A DNA stretch of 64,000 bases from Bacteroides sp. AN502(2024) (GTDB taxonomy: Bacteria; Bacteroidota; Bacteroidia; Bacteroidales; Bacteroidaceae). The DNA is taken from positions 2,976,001 through 3,040,000 of the forward strand of contig NZ_JBGFSP010000003.1 of the NCBI RefSeq assembly GCF_041227145.1. The letters are read 5' to 3'. The translations under genes were made by a program, and so were the position numbers. Positions 28,376 through 38,334 of the stretch are shown in pieces. Numbering within the stretch: position 1 is the first letter of the stretch; each line of letters begins with the position of its first letter. Below the pieces are notes generated by a model. That model made no database searches and was not told the origin of the DNA. It worked only from the letters and a program-made list of their open reading frames with translations.

Positions 28376-29758
28376 ATGAAAAAGTTTTTTGTATTGATTG
28401 CAGCAGTTTGTATGACATATACTACTGCCTTTGCTCAAACTGTGAAACCTTTTAAAGAGGGTGAAAGAGCCGTATTTTTAGGAAACAGTATCACGGATGG
28501 CGGTCATTACCATTCATACATCTGGTTGTATTATATGACTCGTTTCCCGGATATGCCTATCCGTGTGTTCAACGGTGGCATTGGTGGAGATACGGCGTAT
28601 GATATGAACAAGCGCCTGGATGGTGATATCTTTGCGATGAAACCTTCCGTGTTGATGGTTACCTTTGGTATGAATGATTCCGGATATTTTGAGTACAACG
28701 GTGATAAACCTAAAGAATTCGGGGAGCAGAAATATCAGGAGAGCATAAAGAATTACCAGCAGATGGAGAAACGTTTTCAGGAGCTTCCTGATACCCGTAT
28801 CGTGATGGTTGGAACCTCTCCATACGATGAAACCGTACAACTGAAAGAGAATACACCGCTCAAGACAAAGAATGAAACCATCAAACGGCTCGTTGAATAT
28901 CAGAAAGAATCGGCAGCTAAGAATAATTGGGAATTTATCGATTTAAATGCTCCTATGGTTGCTCTGAATCAACAATACCAGCAGAAAGATCCTGCATTTA
29001 CTCTTTGTGGAAGTGACCGTATCCATCCCGACAATGACGGACACATGGTGATGGCCTATCTTTTCCTGAAAGCCCAGGGATTTGCAGGAAAAGAGGTAGC
29101 GGATGTGGAGATTAATGCTAATAAGAAACAGGCCGTAAAGTCGGAAAACTGCACTGTTTCCAATATAAAGAAGAACGGAAAAGACTTGAGTTTTGACTAC
29201 CTTGCAGATGCTCTTCCTTATCCTTTGGATACTATTGCCCGTGGGTGGGGACAGAAAAAAAGTCAGGCAGAAGTGGTGAAGGTTGTTCCTTTTATGGAAG
29301 AAATGAACCGTGAAACGTTGAAAGTAACAGGACTGAAAGGCAATTATAAGTTGTGGATAGATGATGAAGAAATTGGAACCTGGAGTGGAGATGAATTGGC
29401 AAAGGGCATTAATCTTGCTGCTGAATCCAAAACTCCCCAATACCAACAGGCATTGACGGTGATGCACCTGAATGAATATCGTTGGGAAATTGAAAGAACA
29501 TTCAGAGAATATGCGTGGTGTGAATTCGGCTTTTTCCAGCAAAAGGGATTGTTATATGCCGATGATAGAAAAGCGATTGAGGTGATGGATGAAAACTTGG
29601 ATAAAAACGTTTGGTTGAAGGGACGTCGTGATATGTATTCAAAGATGATGTTTGAAGCTGTCCGTGATGCTCGGCAACAGGAAATGGATGTTCTTATCAA
29701 TAAGATTTATGAAATAAATAAGCCTGTTGTAAGAAAGATTTTACTTAGAAAGATATGA
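28376..29758 (+). CDS. SGNH/GDSL-family hydrolase, secreted
   Basis: The 460-residue protein has a signal peptide ending TAFAQ. All SGNH blocks are visible: GNSITDG with nucleophile Ser38, GGIGGDTA (oxyanion Gly), GMND with Asn100, and DRIHPD with Asp214 and His217. Residues 235-460 form an extra domain of unknown role. The family removes acetyl or other acyl esters. As last gene of the locus it probably deacylates mannan or another glycan before the glycosidases act; substrate is inferred from context. It ends 34 bp before the convergent trkH. Confidence 0.85.
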   Translation: MKKFFVLIAAVCMTYTTAFAQTVKPFKEGERAVFLGNSITDGGHYHSYIWLYYMTRFPDMPIRVFNGGIGGDTAYDMNKRLDGDIFAMKPSVLMVTFGMNDSGYFEYNGDKPKEFGEQKYQESIKNYQQMEKRFQELPDTRIVMVGTSPYDETVQLKENTPLKTKNETIKRLVEYQKESAAKNNWEFIDLNAPMVALNQQYQQKDPAFTLCGSDRIHPDNDGHMVMAYLFLKAQGFAGKEVADVEINANKKQAVKSENCTVSNIKKNGKDLSFDYLADALPYPLDTIARGWGQKKSQAEVVKVVPFMEEMNRETLKVTGLKGNYKLWIDDEEIGTWSGDELAKGINLAAESKTPQYQQALTVMHLNEYRWEIERTFREYAWCEFGFFQQKGLLYADDRKAIEVMDENLDKNVWLKGRRDMYSKMMFEAVRDARQQEMDVLINKIYEINKPVVRKILLRKI

Positions 29759-29792
29759 TGTGATAACGGTGGGTGTCGTTGAGAATAGAGTT

Positions 29793-31244
29793 TTAATTCT
29801 TTTTCCAAAAATCGGAAGTAAAAAGCAGTAATACTGTAAACAGTTCTAAACGTCCCAAAAGCATTAAAAAAGAGAGCAGCCATTTGGCAGCATCCGGCAG
29901 TTCGCTCCATGAAAAGGCCGGGCCGCATGTGCCGAGTCCCGGTCCCATATTGCCTATACTTGAGATTACAGTTCCGACTGATTCCAGAAAACCTACTCCT
30001 AAGCCCATCATGACAAGTATGCAGATAATGGTGATAACTGCATATAAGAAAGTAAAAGCCAATACTGTGGACTGGATAGAAGGAGAAATTACCTGCTTAT
30101 TGACCCGTACCGGGAGCACGGCATTAGGGTGAAGAATGTGCTTGAATTCGTTTTTTACGACCTGAAACAGGATAATCGTACGAATACATTTTATTCCTCC
30201 TGTCGTACTGCCGGCACAGGCTCCGATTATCATCACTATTACAAGACATCCCCAAAGGATAGAAGGCCAGAGCATATAATCGGCTGTAGCGAATCCCGTA
30301 GAAGTTTGTATGGAAATCACTTGGAAAAGTGATTTACGGAACGCTTCTTCTACCTCCATAGAAGAAGTCTGATAAAGCCAGATGGCAATAAATATAGTAA
30401 AGAAAGAAACACACCCAAAATAGAATTTCAGTTCTGTATCATGAATGAACTTCTTTATTTTTCCATTAAACATCAACAGTAATAGCGTGAAGTTGATCCC
30501 CGAAAGGAACATGAAAATAGAGATTACATACTCTATGTAAGGTGAGTGATAATATTCAATACTTGTTTGTTTGGTAGAAAATCCGCCTGTGCTGGTAGTG
30601 GTGAAAGCGTGGCATACGCTGTCGAATACGCTCATTCCTCCGAATAGCAGTAGTACAATTAATGCTCCCGTCATTCCGGCATAAATCCCCCAAATCCATT
30701 TAGCGGTGATGCCGATACGGGGATGCACTTTGTCGTGGGTAGGTCCGCTGGCTTCTGCCGCGAACACCTGAATCCCGCTTACACCAAAAATCGGCAGGAC
30801 AGCGATGGTGAAGAATACAATACCCAAGCCGCCTATCCATTGCGTCATGGCCCGCCAGAAAAGAATTCCGTGAGGCATCGATTCTATATTATTCAAAATT
30901 GTGGCACCGGTACTGCTGAAGCCGGACATTGTTTCAAAAAACGCATCCGTAACATGGGGAATATATCCTCCTATATAATAAGGTAGCATCCCGAAAAGGG
31001 AGAAGGTAACCCATGCTGCGCTGACGATGACGTATCCATCGCGGCGGTTCAAGGATTTCACCGCATTTTTCCCGATGGCAAGTAGCAGAACGCTGATACA
31101 GGCTGTGACAGCAGATGAAATCAGGAAACTCTGCAAGTCATTCTCTTTATAAAAAAGAGAGACCGCTCCACAACACAACAGCATCGCTGTTTCTATCAGA
31201 AGCAGAAACCCCAGAATCCGGAATACCATCTTTGAGTTAATCAT
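29793..31244 (-). CDS. trkH: TrkH-type potassium uptake channel subunit
   Basis: This 483-residue integral membrane protein has about ten hydrophobic helices. It shows selectivity-filter-type segments of Trk/Ktr channels: SGFSSTGATIL, TSTGGFSTKQ and a third TSTGFA block near GCAGSTTGGIKC. It forms the K+-translocating pore in the inner membrane and works with the nucleotide-binding TrkA subunit encoded 14 bp upstream. The start MINSKMVFRIL is the first in frame and precedes helix 1 directly. The dxs-trkA-trkH order suggests one transcript. Confidence 0.93.
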   Translation of the reverse strand: MINSKMVFRILGFLLLIETAMLLCCGAVSLFYKENDLQSFLISSAVTACISVLLLAIGKNAVKSLNRRDGYVIVSAAWVTFSLFGMLPYYIGGYIPHVTDAFFETMSGFSSTGATILNNIESMPHGILFWRAMTQWIGGLGIVFFTIAVLPIFGVSGIQVFAAEASGPTHDKVHPRIGITAKWIWGIYAGMTGALIVLLLFGGMSVFDSVCHAFTTTSTGGFSTKQTSIEYYHSPYIEYVISIFMFLSGINFTLLLLMFNGKIKKFIHDTELKFYFGCVSFFTIFIAIWLYQTSSMEVEEAFRKSLFQVISIQTSTGFATADYMLWPSILWGCLVIVMIIGACAGSTTGGIKCIRTIILFQVVKNEFKHILHPNAVLPVRVNKQVISPSIQSTVLAFTFLYAVITIICILVMMGLGVGFLESVGTVISSIGNMGPGLGTCGPAFSWSELPDAAKWLLSFLMLLGRLELFTVLLLFTSDFWKKN

Positions 31245-31258
31245 ATACTGTTTACTGC

Positions 31259-32599
31259 TTAGTGAAAGAATTTCTCAATCTTTTTAATCATCATGCTTAG
31301 GCAGAATACGACTACATGGTCGCCGGGTCGGATTTGCGTATCGCCTGTCACCAAAATACCTTCTCCGTTGCGGATCATTCCTCCGATGGTAGTTCCCTTG
31401 GGGAGTCCCAAGTCTTTAATCAGGTGTTTGGTGATTTTAGCACCTTCCGGTACAGTGAATTCTGCAACGTCCGCATTGGCAAAAGTAAGACATTTCACAT
31501 TAGATACATCGGCGTCCAACATCATTTGGTAGATGTGGCTGGCGGCAATCATTTTTTTATTGATAACAGTGCCGATGTCAAGGCTTTCTGCCATACCGAT
31601 ATAGTCGATATTTTCCACTTCTGCCACCGTCTTTTCCACGCCCATCCGTTTAGCAGCGAGACAGGCAAGGATATTTGTTTCCGAGTTACCGGTCAGAGCA
31701 ACAAATGCTTCGGTATTCTTTAATCCCTCCTCGATGAGTAAATCCATGTCGCGGCCATCTCCGTTGATAATCATTGTCTTATCGTCCAGTAACTCTGTCA
31801 GGCGGTTGCAACGTCCCAAATCATTATCCACTATTTTCACCTGCATATAATCCGGTACATATTGTGCGGTACGGACCGCGATACGGCTTCCTCCCATAAT
31901 CATCACATTACGTACATCGGCATAATCCTCCTTACCGGCTATCTTACGTATATAAGGAATATACTTGCGGGTGGTAGTGAAATAAACGATGTCATGCAAT
32001 TTAATGACATCGTCTCCGCGGGGGATAATCGTTTCTGTGCCGCGTTTGATTGCCACTACATGGTAAGGAATGTTAGGGGCACCAAGCTGATGCAACGGTA
32101 TATTCAGGATTTCGGCTTTTTCGCGCATCTTCGTACCGATCAGAACCAAAGAACCTCCGCAAAATTCCCACCATTGGCGTACCCAGCTCATACGCATGGA
32201 AGATACGATTTCTTTCGCAGCCAGCATTTCCGGGTAAATCAGTGAATCTACTCCCAGCTTCTGGAAAAACTCTTTGTTTTTGGGTAGAAGATATTCGTAA
32301 TTGTCGATACGTGCCACTGTCTTTTTGGCTCCCAGGTTAGTAGCCAGCATACAGGCAGTCATGTTGCGGCTTTCGTCCGGCGTGACTGCAATAAACAGGT
32401 CGGCTTCTTTGACGTTCACCTCTTTCAATCCGGAGATGGAAGAAGGAGAAGCGGCAACAGTCAGCAAGTCAAAATTGGCACTGAGAGCACTTAATTTCTC
32501 TTCATCATCATCCATCAAGATGATATCTTGCTTCTCACGCGATAGCAGTTTGGCCAAATGGGTGCCTACGTTGCCGGCACCGGCAATAATAATCTTCAT
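31259..32599 (-). CDS. trkA: TrkA potassium-channel regulatory subunit (two RCK domains)
   Basis: Starting at the ATG 32599 the protein has 446 residues and opens with MKIIIAGAGNVGTHLAKLL, a Rossmann NAD(H)-binding loop. A longer frame from 32683 adds 28 residues that overlap the dxs coding end and is rejected. Two tandem RCK units follow: TrkA_N 1-120, TrkA_C about 140-220, a second Rossmann fold (VMIMGGSRIAVRTAQ) and a second TrkA_C ending at the C-terminus. It gates TrkH in response to nucleotide binding. Only one base separates the dxs stop from this ATG, so translation is probably coupled. Confidence 0.94.
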   Translation of the reverse strand: MKIIIAGAGNVGTHLAKLLSREKQDIILMDDDEEKLSALSANFDLLTVAASPSSISGLKEVNVKEADLFIAVTPDESRNMTACMLATNLGAKKTVARIDNYEYLLPKNKEFFQKLGVDSLIYPEMLAAKEIVSSMRMSWVRQWWEFCGGSLVLIGTKMREKAEILNIPLHQLGAPNIPYHVVAIKRGTETIIPRGDDVIKLHDIVYFTTTRKYIPYIRKIAGKEDYADVRNVMIMGGSRIAVRTAQYVPDYMQVKIVDNDLGRCNRLTELLDDKTMIINGDGRDMDLLIEEGLKNTEAFVALTGNSETNILACLAAKRMGVEKTVAEVENIDYIGMAESLDIGTVINKKMIAASHIYQMMLDADVSNVKCLTFANADVAEFTVPEGAKITKHLIKDLGLPKGTTIGGMIRNGEGILVTGDTQIRPGDHVVVFCLSMMIKKIEKFFH

Positions 32600-32600
32600 G

Positions 32601-34505
32601 TCAATTGATAAATTCTTTGATTTTAGCCAGAATCCCTTCTTCGTCCATACCGCACAGTCGGTACAGTTCGGCAACTGATCCATGCTCTACAAACAGGTCG
32701 GGGATGCCGATACGCTTCACGGTTGGTTTATATTCGTTATCTGCCATAAATTCAAGTACGGCACTTCCCATACCGCCTTTGATAATCCCGTCTTCAACAG
32801 TCAGGATACGTTGGAATTTTCTTCCCACCTCATGTAACAGCTCTTTGTCCAGCGGCTTCAGGAAACGTAAATCGTAATGGGCGATAGACAGACCGGAATC
32901 GGCTTCCGCTCGGCTGATGGCACGGGCGGCCATGTTTCCTATCGGTCCGATAGTGATGACCGCAAGGTCGTCGCCCTCTTTCAGTTTACGTCCTTTTCCT
33001 ACCGGAATCTCTTCCAGCGGACATTTCCACTCCACCAGTACACCGCGTCCGCGAGGGTAACGGATTACAAACGGTCCTTTGTCCGGTAATTGTGCCGTAT
33101 ACATCAGGCGACGTAACTCGTGTTCGTCCATAGGCGAGCTGATGGTCAGATTGGGGATCGGACGCAAATATGCCATATCAAAAGCTCCGTGATGAGTGGG
33201 ACCGTCTTCGCCAACCAGTCCGGCGCGGTCGAGGCACAAAACAACAGGGAGCTGCTGAATGGCTACGTCATGAATGATATTATCATACGCGCGTTGCATA
33301 AAAGAGGAATAGATATTGCAGAAGGGTTGCAGTCCGTCTTTTGCCATCCCACCGGAGAAAGTAACCGCATGTCCTTCGGCAATGCCTACATCAAACGCAC
33401 GTTCGGGCATTTTCTCCATCAGTATGTTCATCGAACAGCCACTAGGCATGGCGGGAGTAACACCGACAATCCTCGGATTGGCTTCGGCAAGTTCTACCAA
33501 TGTATTCCCGAATACATTTTGGAAAAGCGGAGGCATTCCTTCTGTGTTAGCAATGAAGCGTTCGCCGGTGACGGGATCGAATTTACCGGGAGCATGCCAT
33601 TCGGTTGCGTGCTTCTCTGCCGGTCCGAATCCTTTTCCTTTGATAGTATGCAGATGCAGGATTTTAGGTCCTCGCATATCTTTGATATCACGCAATATTC
33701 TTGCAAGGTTTTTTACGTCGTGTCCGTCTATCGGGCCGAAGTAACGGATATTCATCCCTTCGAAAATATTCTGCTGCTGTGCAGCCATTGATTTGAGACT
33801 GTTCCCAAAACGTATGAGGGCTTTACGGCGTTCTTCGTTTAGGATGCCGAGTTTAAACAGCATGCGCGAGAGCTTGAAACGTAGCTGATTATAACGGTTG
33901 GAAGTTGTCAGGTTAAAAAGATACTGCTTCATGCCTCCTACACTACGGTCAATAGCCATGTCGTTGTCATTCAGGATAATGAGTAGGTTGTTCGATGTGG
34001 AAGATGCATTGTTCAGCCCTTCGAAAGCCAGTCCGCCACTCATGGAACCATCACCGATGATGGCTATTACATGGCGATTGACATCTCCTTTTCTGGCGGC
34101 TGCGACGGCCATACCGAGAGCTGCAGAAATAGAATTGGAAGCATGCCCGCACGTGAAAGTATCATATTCGCTTTCTTCCGGAGACGGGAAAGGACGGATT
34201 CCTCCGAGTTTCCTGTTCGTAGAAAAAGCTTCACGGCGTCCTGTTAGTATTTTGTGGCCGTATGCCTGATGTCCCACGTCCCATACAATACGGTCATAAG
34301 GTGTATTGTAGACGTAGTGTAAAGCTACAGTCAGTTCCACTGTTCCCAGACTGGCACCAAAATGTCCCGGGTTACAGCAAAGTTCTTTAATAATGTCTTG
34401 CCTTAGTTCGTTACACACCTCCGGCAGTTGCTCTACGTCTAGTTTTCGTAGGTCTTCAGGATCATTGATAGTGTTTAGCAAGTTATATATCGGTTCATTC
34501 TTCAT
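32601..34505 (-). CDS. dxs: 1-deoxy-D-xylulose-5-phosphate synthase
   Basis: The 634-residue protein condenses pyruvate and glyceraldehyde 3-phosphate, with thiamine diphosphate, in the first step of the MEP isoprenoid pathway. Visible features are the TPP motif [16 protein letters not shown], the [25 protein letters not shown] block, the transketolase-type [15 protein letters not shown] with the [18 protein letters not shown] signature, and a C-terminal domain with [14 protein letters not shown]. Length matches the family. The ATG at 34505 lies about 20 bp downstream of a good -7 box, leaving a short leader. It heads the dxs-trkA-trkH operon. Confidence 0.97.
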   Translation of the reverse strand: MKNEPIYNLLNTINDPEDLRKLDVEQLPEVCNELRQDIIKELCCNPGHFGASLGTVELTVALHYVYNTPYDRIVWDVGHQAYGHKILTGRREAFSTNRKLGGIRPFPSPEESEYDTFTCGHASNSISAALGMAVAAARKGDVNRHVIAIIGDGSMSGGLAFEGLNNASSTSNNLLIILNDNDMAIDRSVGGMKQYLFNLTTSNRYNQLRFKLSRMLFKLGILNEERRKALIRFGNSLKSMAAQQQNIFEGMNIRYFGPIDGHDVKNLARILRDIKDMRGPKILHLHTIKGKGFGPAEKHATEWHAPGKFDPVTGERFIANTEGMPPLFQNVFGNTLVELAEANPRIVGVTPAMPSGCSMNILMEKMPERAFDVGIAEGHAVTFSGGMAKDGLQPFCNIYSSFMQRAYDNIIHDVAIQQLPVVLCLDRAGLVGEDGPTHHGAFDMAYLRPIPNLTISSPMDEHELRRLMYTAQLPDKGPFVIRYPRGRGVLVEWKCPLEEIPVGKGRKLKEGDDLAVITIGPIGNMAARAISRAEADSGLSIAHYDLRFLKPLDKELLHEVGRKFQRILTVEDGIIKGGMGSAVLEFMADNEYKPTVKRIGIPDLFVEHGSVAELYRLCGMDEEGILAKIKEFIN

Positions 34506-34524
34506 GATTCGAGGAAATTTAGTG

Positions 34525-34532
34525 CAAAAATA
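34525..34532 (-). promoter_or_regulatory. -7 box of the dxs promoter
   Basis: On the minus strand the bases read TATTTTTG, an exact match to the Bacteroides TAnnTTTG -7 consensus, 20 bp upstream of the dxs ATG. A clear -33 TTTG was not found. A plus-strand box lies 50 bp away, making a compact divergent promoter region. Confidence 0.55.
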
Positions 34533-34581
34533 CGAAAAGAAAGTATATTCCCTTCCTTTTTTTATAAAATCTTATTTTGAT

Positions 34582-34589
34582 TACTTTTG
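34582..34589 (+). promoter_or_regulatory. -7 box upstream of the GSCFA gene
   Basis: TACTTTTG matches TAnnTTTG. Transcription would begin near 34596, which lies after the first in-frame ATG (34587). This supports a translation start at one of the later ATGs of the GSCFA gene. Confidence 0.5.
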
Positions 34590-34622
34590 CACATGAAATG
34601 TAATGAAATGATGGAAAATTGT

Positions 34623-35612
34623 ATGAACTTTCAAACATCTATAGAATTACCTGCCGGGATGCCGCCTGTCAGTCATGCAGATCGTATTCTTCTAATGGGC
34701 TCCTGTTTTGCAGAAAATATCGGGAGACAATTGATGGACGCCGGGTTTCAGTTGGATCTGAATCCTTTTGGCATCCTTTATAATCCTTTGTCCGTCTCAT
34801 CCGCCTTGAGAGAGATTATAAGAAATAAAGAATATACCAGCCACGATTTGTTTGCCTACAAAGAGTTATGGCATAGTCCGATGCATCACGGCTCTTTTTC
34901 AGCTTTCACACCCGAAGAAACATTGCATACAATAAATACCCGTCTTCATCACGCCCATCAAAGATTTCCGGAATTGAACTGGCTGATGATAACCCTGGGT
35001 ACCGCCTATGTTTATAAACAAAAAGAGAGTGGGCAAGTGGTAGCCAATTGCCATCAACTGCCGGAAAACCATTTCTTACGTTACAGACTTACTATTGAAG
35101 AGATTGTAGAAGATTATACAGCACTCATCACTGGAATGACAGCCTGTAATCCGGGATTGAAATGGCTGTTTACAGTCAGCCCAATCCGTCATATACGTGA
35201 CGGAATGCATGCCAATCAATTAAGTAAATCTACGTTGTTACTGGCCATCGACCGGTTGCAACAACAGTTTCCGGAACAAGTGTTTTACTTCCCCTCCTAT
35301 GAAATCATATTAGACGAATTGCGTGATTATCGCTTCTATGCTGATGATATGCTGCATCCGTCCCCTTTGGCGATTCGTTACCTGTGGGAACGCTTCTCCA
35401 AAACCTTCTTTTCTGCTGAAACAAAGCAGGTTGTCATGGCTGTGCAAGACATTCGCCGGGACTTGGCACATAAACCTTTTCACCCCGAGTCAGAGGCGTA
35501 TCAACGCTTTTTAGGACAAATAGTGTTAAAAATAGAACGACTTATCGGAAAATACCCGTACTTAGATTTTCAAAAAGAAACAGAACTATGTCATATGCGA
35601 TTGAATCCATAG
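34623..35612 (+). CDS. GSCFA-domain protein (SGNH-like)
   Basis: In-frame ATGs occur at 34587, 34593, 34608, 34611 and 34623. I choose 34623 (329 residues, MNFQTSIELP) because the promoter -7 box covers the first ATG and family members usually start with a similar MNFxT segment. The name-giving block MGSCFAENIG (Ser27) lies near the N-terminus, followed by LNPFGILYNPLS and a C-terminal YADDMLHPS block with the presumed catalytic Asp and His. The family resembles SGNH hydrolases but its substrate is unknown. Its 3' end overlaps the murF-alr start by 25 bp, a pairing common in Bacteroides, which suggests a link to cell-envelope synthesis. Confidence 0.85.
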   Translation: MNFQTSIELPAGMPPVSHADRILLMGSCFAENIGRQLMDAGFQLDLNPFGILYNPLSVSSALREIIRNKEYTSHDLFAYKELWHSPMHHGSFSAFTPEETLHTINTRLHHAHQRFPELNWLMITLGTAYVYKQKESGQVVANCHQLPENHFLRYRLTIEEIVEDYTALITGMTACNPGLKWLFTVSPIRHIRDGMHANQLSKSTLLLAIDRLQQQFPEQVFYFPSYEIILDELRDYRFYADDMLHPSPLAIRYLWERFSKTFFSAETKQVVMAVQDIRRDLAHKPFHPESEAYQRFLGQIVLKIERLIGKYPYLDFQKETELCHMRLNP

Positions 35613-38128
35613 CAGAAAGTATTGGTGCCCGCCGTGTGGGCAAACATAAAGCGACTATTGATTGGCTGTTGACAGACAGCCGCTCTTTGAGTTTCCCGGA
35701 AGAAACTCTCTTTTTTGCTTTAACTACCAAACGAAATAGTGGAGTCCGTTATATCCCCGATTTGTACGACCGGGGCGTACGCAATTTTGTAATTACGGAA
35801 GAAGACTTTAAACAAATTGAGAATGGAGAGTTGAAAATGGAAAAGTCTGGTCAGTATGATGATGCGCAGTCCACTCTTAACTCTCTACTCTCCACCCTTA
35901 ATTTCCTTATCGTTCCCAATCCTTTGAAAGCTTTGCAGAAGCTTGCCGAGGCACATCGTGATAAATTTAAAATCCCTGTGATTGGTATCACCGGCAGCAA
36001 TGGAAAAACCATTGTGAAAGAGTGGTTACACCAGTTACTTAGTCCGGACCGTTGTATCGTCCGTTCTCCACGTAGCTATAATTCGCAGATCGGAGTTCCC
36101 CTCTCTGTATGGCAGCTTTCAGAAGAAGCAGAACTGGGCATCTTCGAAGCCGGCATTTCCGAAATGGGAGAGATGGGATCCTTGAAACGAATGATTAAGC
36201 CCACCATCGGTATTTTGACCAATATCGGTGGTGCCCATCAGGAAAACTTCTTCTCATTGCAAGAGAAGTGCATGGAGAAGTTGACGCTTTTCAAAGATTG
36301 TGATGTCGTAATTTACAATGGCGATAATGAATTAATTAGCAATTGTGTCGCAAAATCAATGCTGACCGCACGTGAGATTGCCTGGAGTTGTAAGGATATC
36401 GAACGTCCGTTGTACATCAGCCGTGTAATCAAGAAAGAAGATCATACCGTTATATCCTATCGTTATCTGGATATGGATAATACATTCTGTATTCCTTTCA
36501 TCGATGATGCTTCCATTGAAAATGCATTGAACTGCTTGGCTGCTTGTCTTTACCTGATGACATCTGCTGAACAGATTACCGAACGGATGACTCGTCTCGA
36601 ACCGATTGCCATGCGCTTGGAGGTAAAAGAAGGAAAGAACAACTGTGTGTTGATTAATGATAGTTATAATTCAGATCTGGCATCGTTGGATATTGCACTC
36701 GACTTCCTGGTACGCCGTTCGGAGAAGAAAGGCTTGAAACGGACACTGATCCTGTCGGATATACTGGAAACCGGACAAAGTACCGCTACACTCTACCGGC
36801 GTGTAGCGCAGTTGGTACAGAGTAAAGGAATAAATAAACTGATTGGTGTAGGGCAGGAAATATCCTCTTGCTCCGCTCGTTTTGATGACGATCTCGAACG
36901 CTACTTCTTTCCCAACACAGAGGCCCTTCTTACATCCAGCATACTCAAATCGCTTCATTCGGAAGTAATCCTTGTAAAAGGTTCGCGCGTGTTCAACTTT
37001 GATTTGGTGTCCGAAGAACTTGAATTGAAGGTACACGAAACGATCCTTGAAGTAAACCTTGGAGCAATGGTCGCTAATCTGAACCATTACCGTTCCATGC
37101 TTCACGATCCGGAAACAAAGGTGATCTGCATGGTGAAAGCATCTGCTTATGGAGCCGGTTCGTACGAAATAGCCAAGAGTTTGCAGGAACACCATGTCGA
37201 CTATCTGGCGGTGGCCGTGGCTGACGAAGGTTCCGAACTTCGCAAAGCAGGTATTACTGCCTCTATTATAATCATGGATCCGGAGCTTACGGCTTTTAAA
37301 ACCATGTTCGATTATAAGTTGGAACCGGAAGTCTATAATTTCCATCTGCTCGATGCGCTCATCAAAGCGGCAGAAAAAGAAGGAATTACCAACTTCCCGA
37401 TTCATGTGAAACTGGATACAGGTATGCACCGTCTGGGCTTTGCGGTAGAAGATATCCCATTGCTCATTCGTCGTCTGAAGAATCAGAGTGCGGTGATCCC
37501 CCGTTCGGTATTCTCTCATTTTGTAGGAAGTGATTCGCCGCAGTTCGACACTTTCACTCGTGAACAGATTGAATTGTTCGAGAAAGGTTCGCAGGAATTG
37601 CAGGCCGCTTTCTCTCATAAGATTCTCCGTCACATCTGTAATACGGCAGGAATTGAACGTTTCCCCGATGCACAGTTTGATATGGTACGTTTGGGAATCG
37701 GACTTTATGGAGTTAACCCGATAGACAATTCGATTATACATAATGTGAGTACGCTTAAAACTACCATTCTTCAGATACGGAATGTTCCTCAGGAAGATAC
37801 AGTGGGGTATAGCCGGATGGGGCATTTGGTACGTCCTTCACGCATTGCGGCTATTCCTATTGGCTATGCGGATGGATTAAACCGCCATTTGGGACGAGGC
37901 AACGCTTATTGCTTGGTGAACGGAAAGAAAGCTCCTTATGTGGGGAATATCTGTATGGACGTTTGCATGATTGATGTGACGGATATTGATTGTCGGGAAG
38001 GCGATCAGGCTATCATCTTCGGTGATGAGCTTCCAATTACGGTTTTGTCCGATACACTGGATACGATTCCTTACGAAGTGTTGACAAGTGTATCGACACG
38101 AGTGAAACGGGTATATTATCAGGATTAG
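35588..38128 (+). CDS. murF-alr: Bifunctional MurF (UDP-MurNAc-tripeptide--D-Ala-D-Ala ligase) / alanine racemase
   Basis: This 846-residue fusion supplies and attaches D-alanine in peptidoglycan synthesis. The N-terminal MurF part (about 1-475) has the Mur ligase ATP loop GITGSNGKTIVKEW (near 131-142), then NIGGAHQENF and VLINDSYNSDLASLDIAL. The C-terminal racemase part starts at VHETILEVNLGAMVANLNHY. It carries the PLP lysine Lys517 in MVKASAYGAGSYE and the opposing base Tyr741 in GYSRMG. The MurF-Alr fusion is a known Bacteroidetes arrangement. Residues of about 76-106 are encoded by an inserted palindromic repeat. The start overlaps the GSCFA gene by 25 bp, implying coupled translation. 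Confidence 0.96.
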   Translation: MSYAIESIAESIGARRVGKHKATIDWLLTDSRSLSFPEETLFFALTTKRNSGVRYIPDLYDRGVRNFVITEEDFKQIENGELKMEKSGQYDDAQSTLNSLLSTLNFLIVPNPLKALQKLAEAHRDKFKIPVIGITGSNGKTIVKEWLHQLLSPDRCIVRSPRSYNSQIGVPLSVWQLSEEAELGIFEAGISEMGEMGSLKRMIKPTIGILTNIGGAHQENFFSLQEKCMEKLTLFKDCDVVIYNGDNELISNCVAKSMLTAREIAWSCKDIERPLYISRVIKKEDHTVISYRYLDMDNTFCIPFIDDASIENALNCLAACLYLMTSAEQITERMTRLEPIAMRLEVKEGKNNCVLINDSYNSDLASLDIALDFLVRRSEKKGLKRTLILSDILETGQSTATLYRRVAQLVQSKGINKLIGVGQEISSCSARFDDDLERYFFPNTEALLTSSILKSLHSEVILVKGSRVFNFDLVSEELELKVHETILEVNLGAMVANLNHYRSMLHDPETKVICMVKASAYGAGSYEIAKSLQEHHVDYLAVAVADEGSELRKAGITASIIIMDPELTAFKTMFDYKLEPEVYNFHLLDALIKAAEKEGITNFPIHVKLDTGMHRLGFAVEDIPLLIRRLKNQSAVIPRSVFSHFVGSDSPQFDTFTREQIELFEKGSQELQAAFSHKILRHICNTAGIERFPDAQFDMVRLGIGLYGVNPIDNSIIHNVSTLKTTILQIRNVPQEDTVGYSRMGHLVRPSRIAAIPIGYADGLNRHLGRGNAYCLVNGKKAPYVGNICMDVCMIDVTDIDCREGDQAIIFGDELPITVLSDTLDTIPYEVLTSVSTRVKRVYYQD
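35814..35904. repeat. Palindromic repeat element inserted in frame in murF
   Basis: Arms 35814-35833 and 35885-35904 pair at 16 of 20 positions. The GAGAATGGAGAGTTGAAAAT-type composition is that of Bacteroides intergenic repeats. It adds about 30 residues of low complexity (ENGELKMEKSGQYDDAQST and a Leu/Ser/Asn tail) just before the conserved FLIVPNPLKALQ segment of MurF. The reading frame is kept. Whether the extra residues form a loop is unknown. Confidence 0.6.
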
Positions 38129-38136
38129 TTTGCCAC

Positions 38137-38239
38137 AGAGGACACGGAGGAGACTGAGAATACGGAAATTCTTTCAAAGATACAAAGCAGACACTGACAA
38201 CGTATCATGAAAAGAGACGCTGTCTCCTCCGTGTCCTCT
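38137..38239. repeat. Long inverted repeat between murF-alr and tatA
   Basis: The 18-bp arms 38137-38154 and 38222-38239 are exact reverse complements across a 67-nt loop. They begin 8 bp after the murF-alr stop. The bases after the right arm (CCGTGTAATCTGTGG) resemble intergenic repeats seen in other Bacteroides genomes as I recall them. It could act as a 3'-end structure for murF-alr or be a small non-autonomous element. Confidence 0.65.
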
Positions 38240-38289
38240 ATGGTGAATAAAAATCTGTGTGAATCCGTGTAATCTGTGGCGAAAATTGT

Positions 38290-38297
38290 TATATTTG
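38290..38297 (+). promoter_or_regulatory. -7 box of the tatA promoter
   Basis: TATATTTG matches the TAnnTTTG consensus and lies 37 bp upstream of the tatA ATG, giving a leader of about 30 nt. No convincing -33 element was found at the usual 19-21 bp distance. Confidence 0.5.
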
Positions 38298-38334
38298 CAC
38301 CAACTATTAAAAACCTCTTATATCAAATAAACTT

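Noticed and set aside
32600-32683. Upstream start for trkA
   Set aside because: The extra residues come from a different frame of dxs, and the Rossmann motif begins at the ATG 32599.
33120-33791. Plus-strand frame of 223 codons opposite dxs
   Set aside because: It is antisense to an intact, motif-rich dxs; composition is that of a reverse-strand shadow.
36671-37825. Long minus-strand frame (384 codons) opposite murF-alr
   Set aside because: It is a mirror of the strongly coding plus strand, the product has no recognisable domain, and plus-strand motifs fully explain the region.
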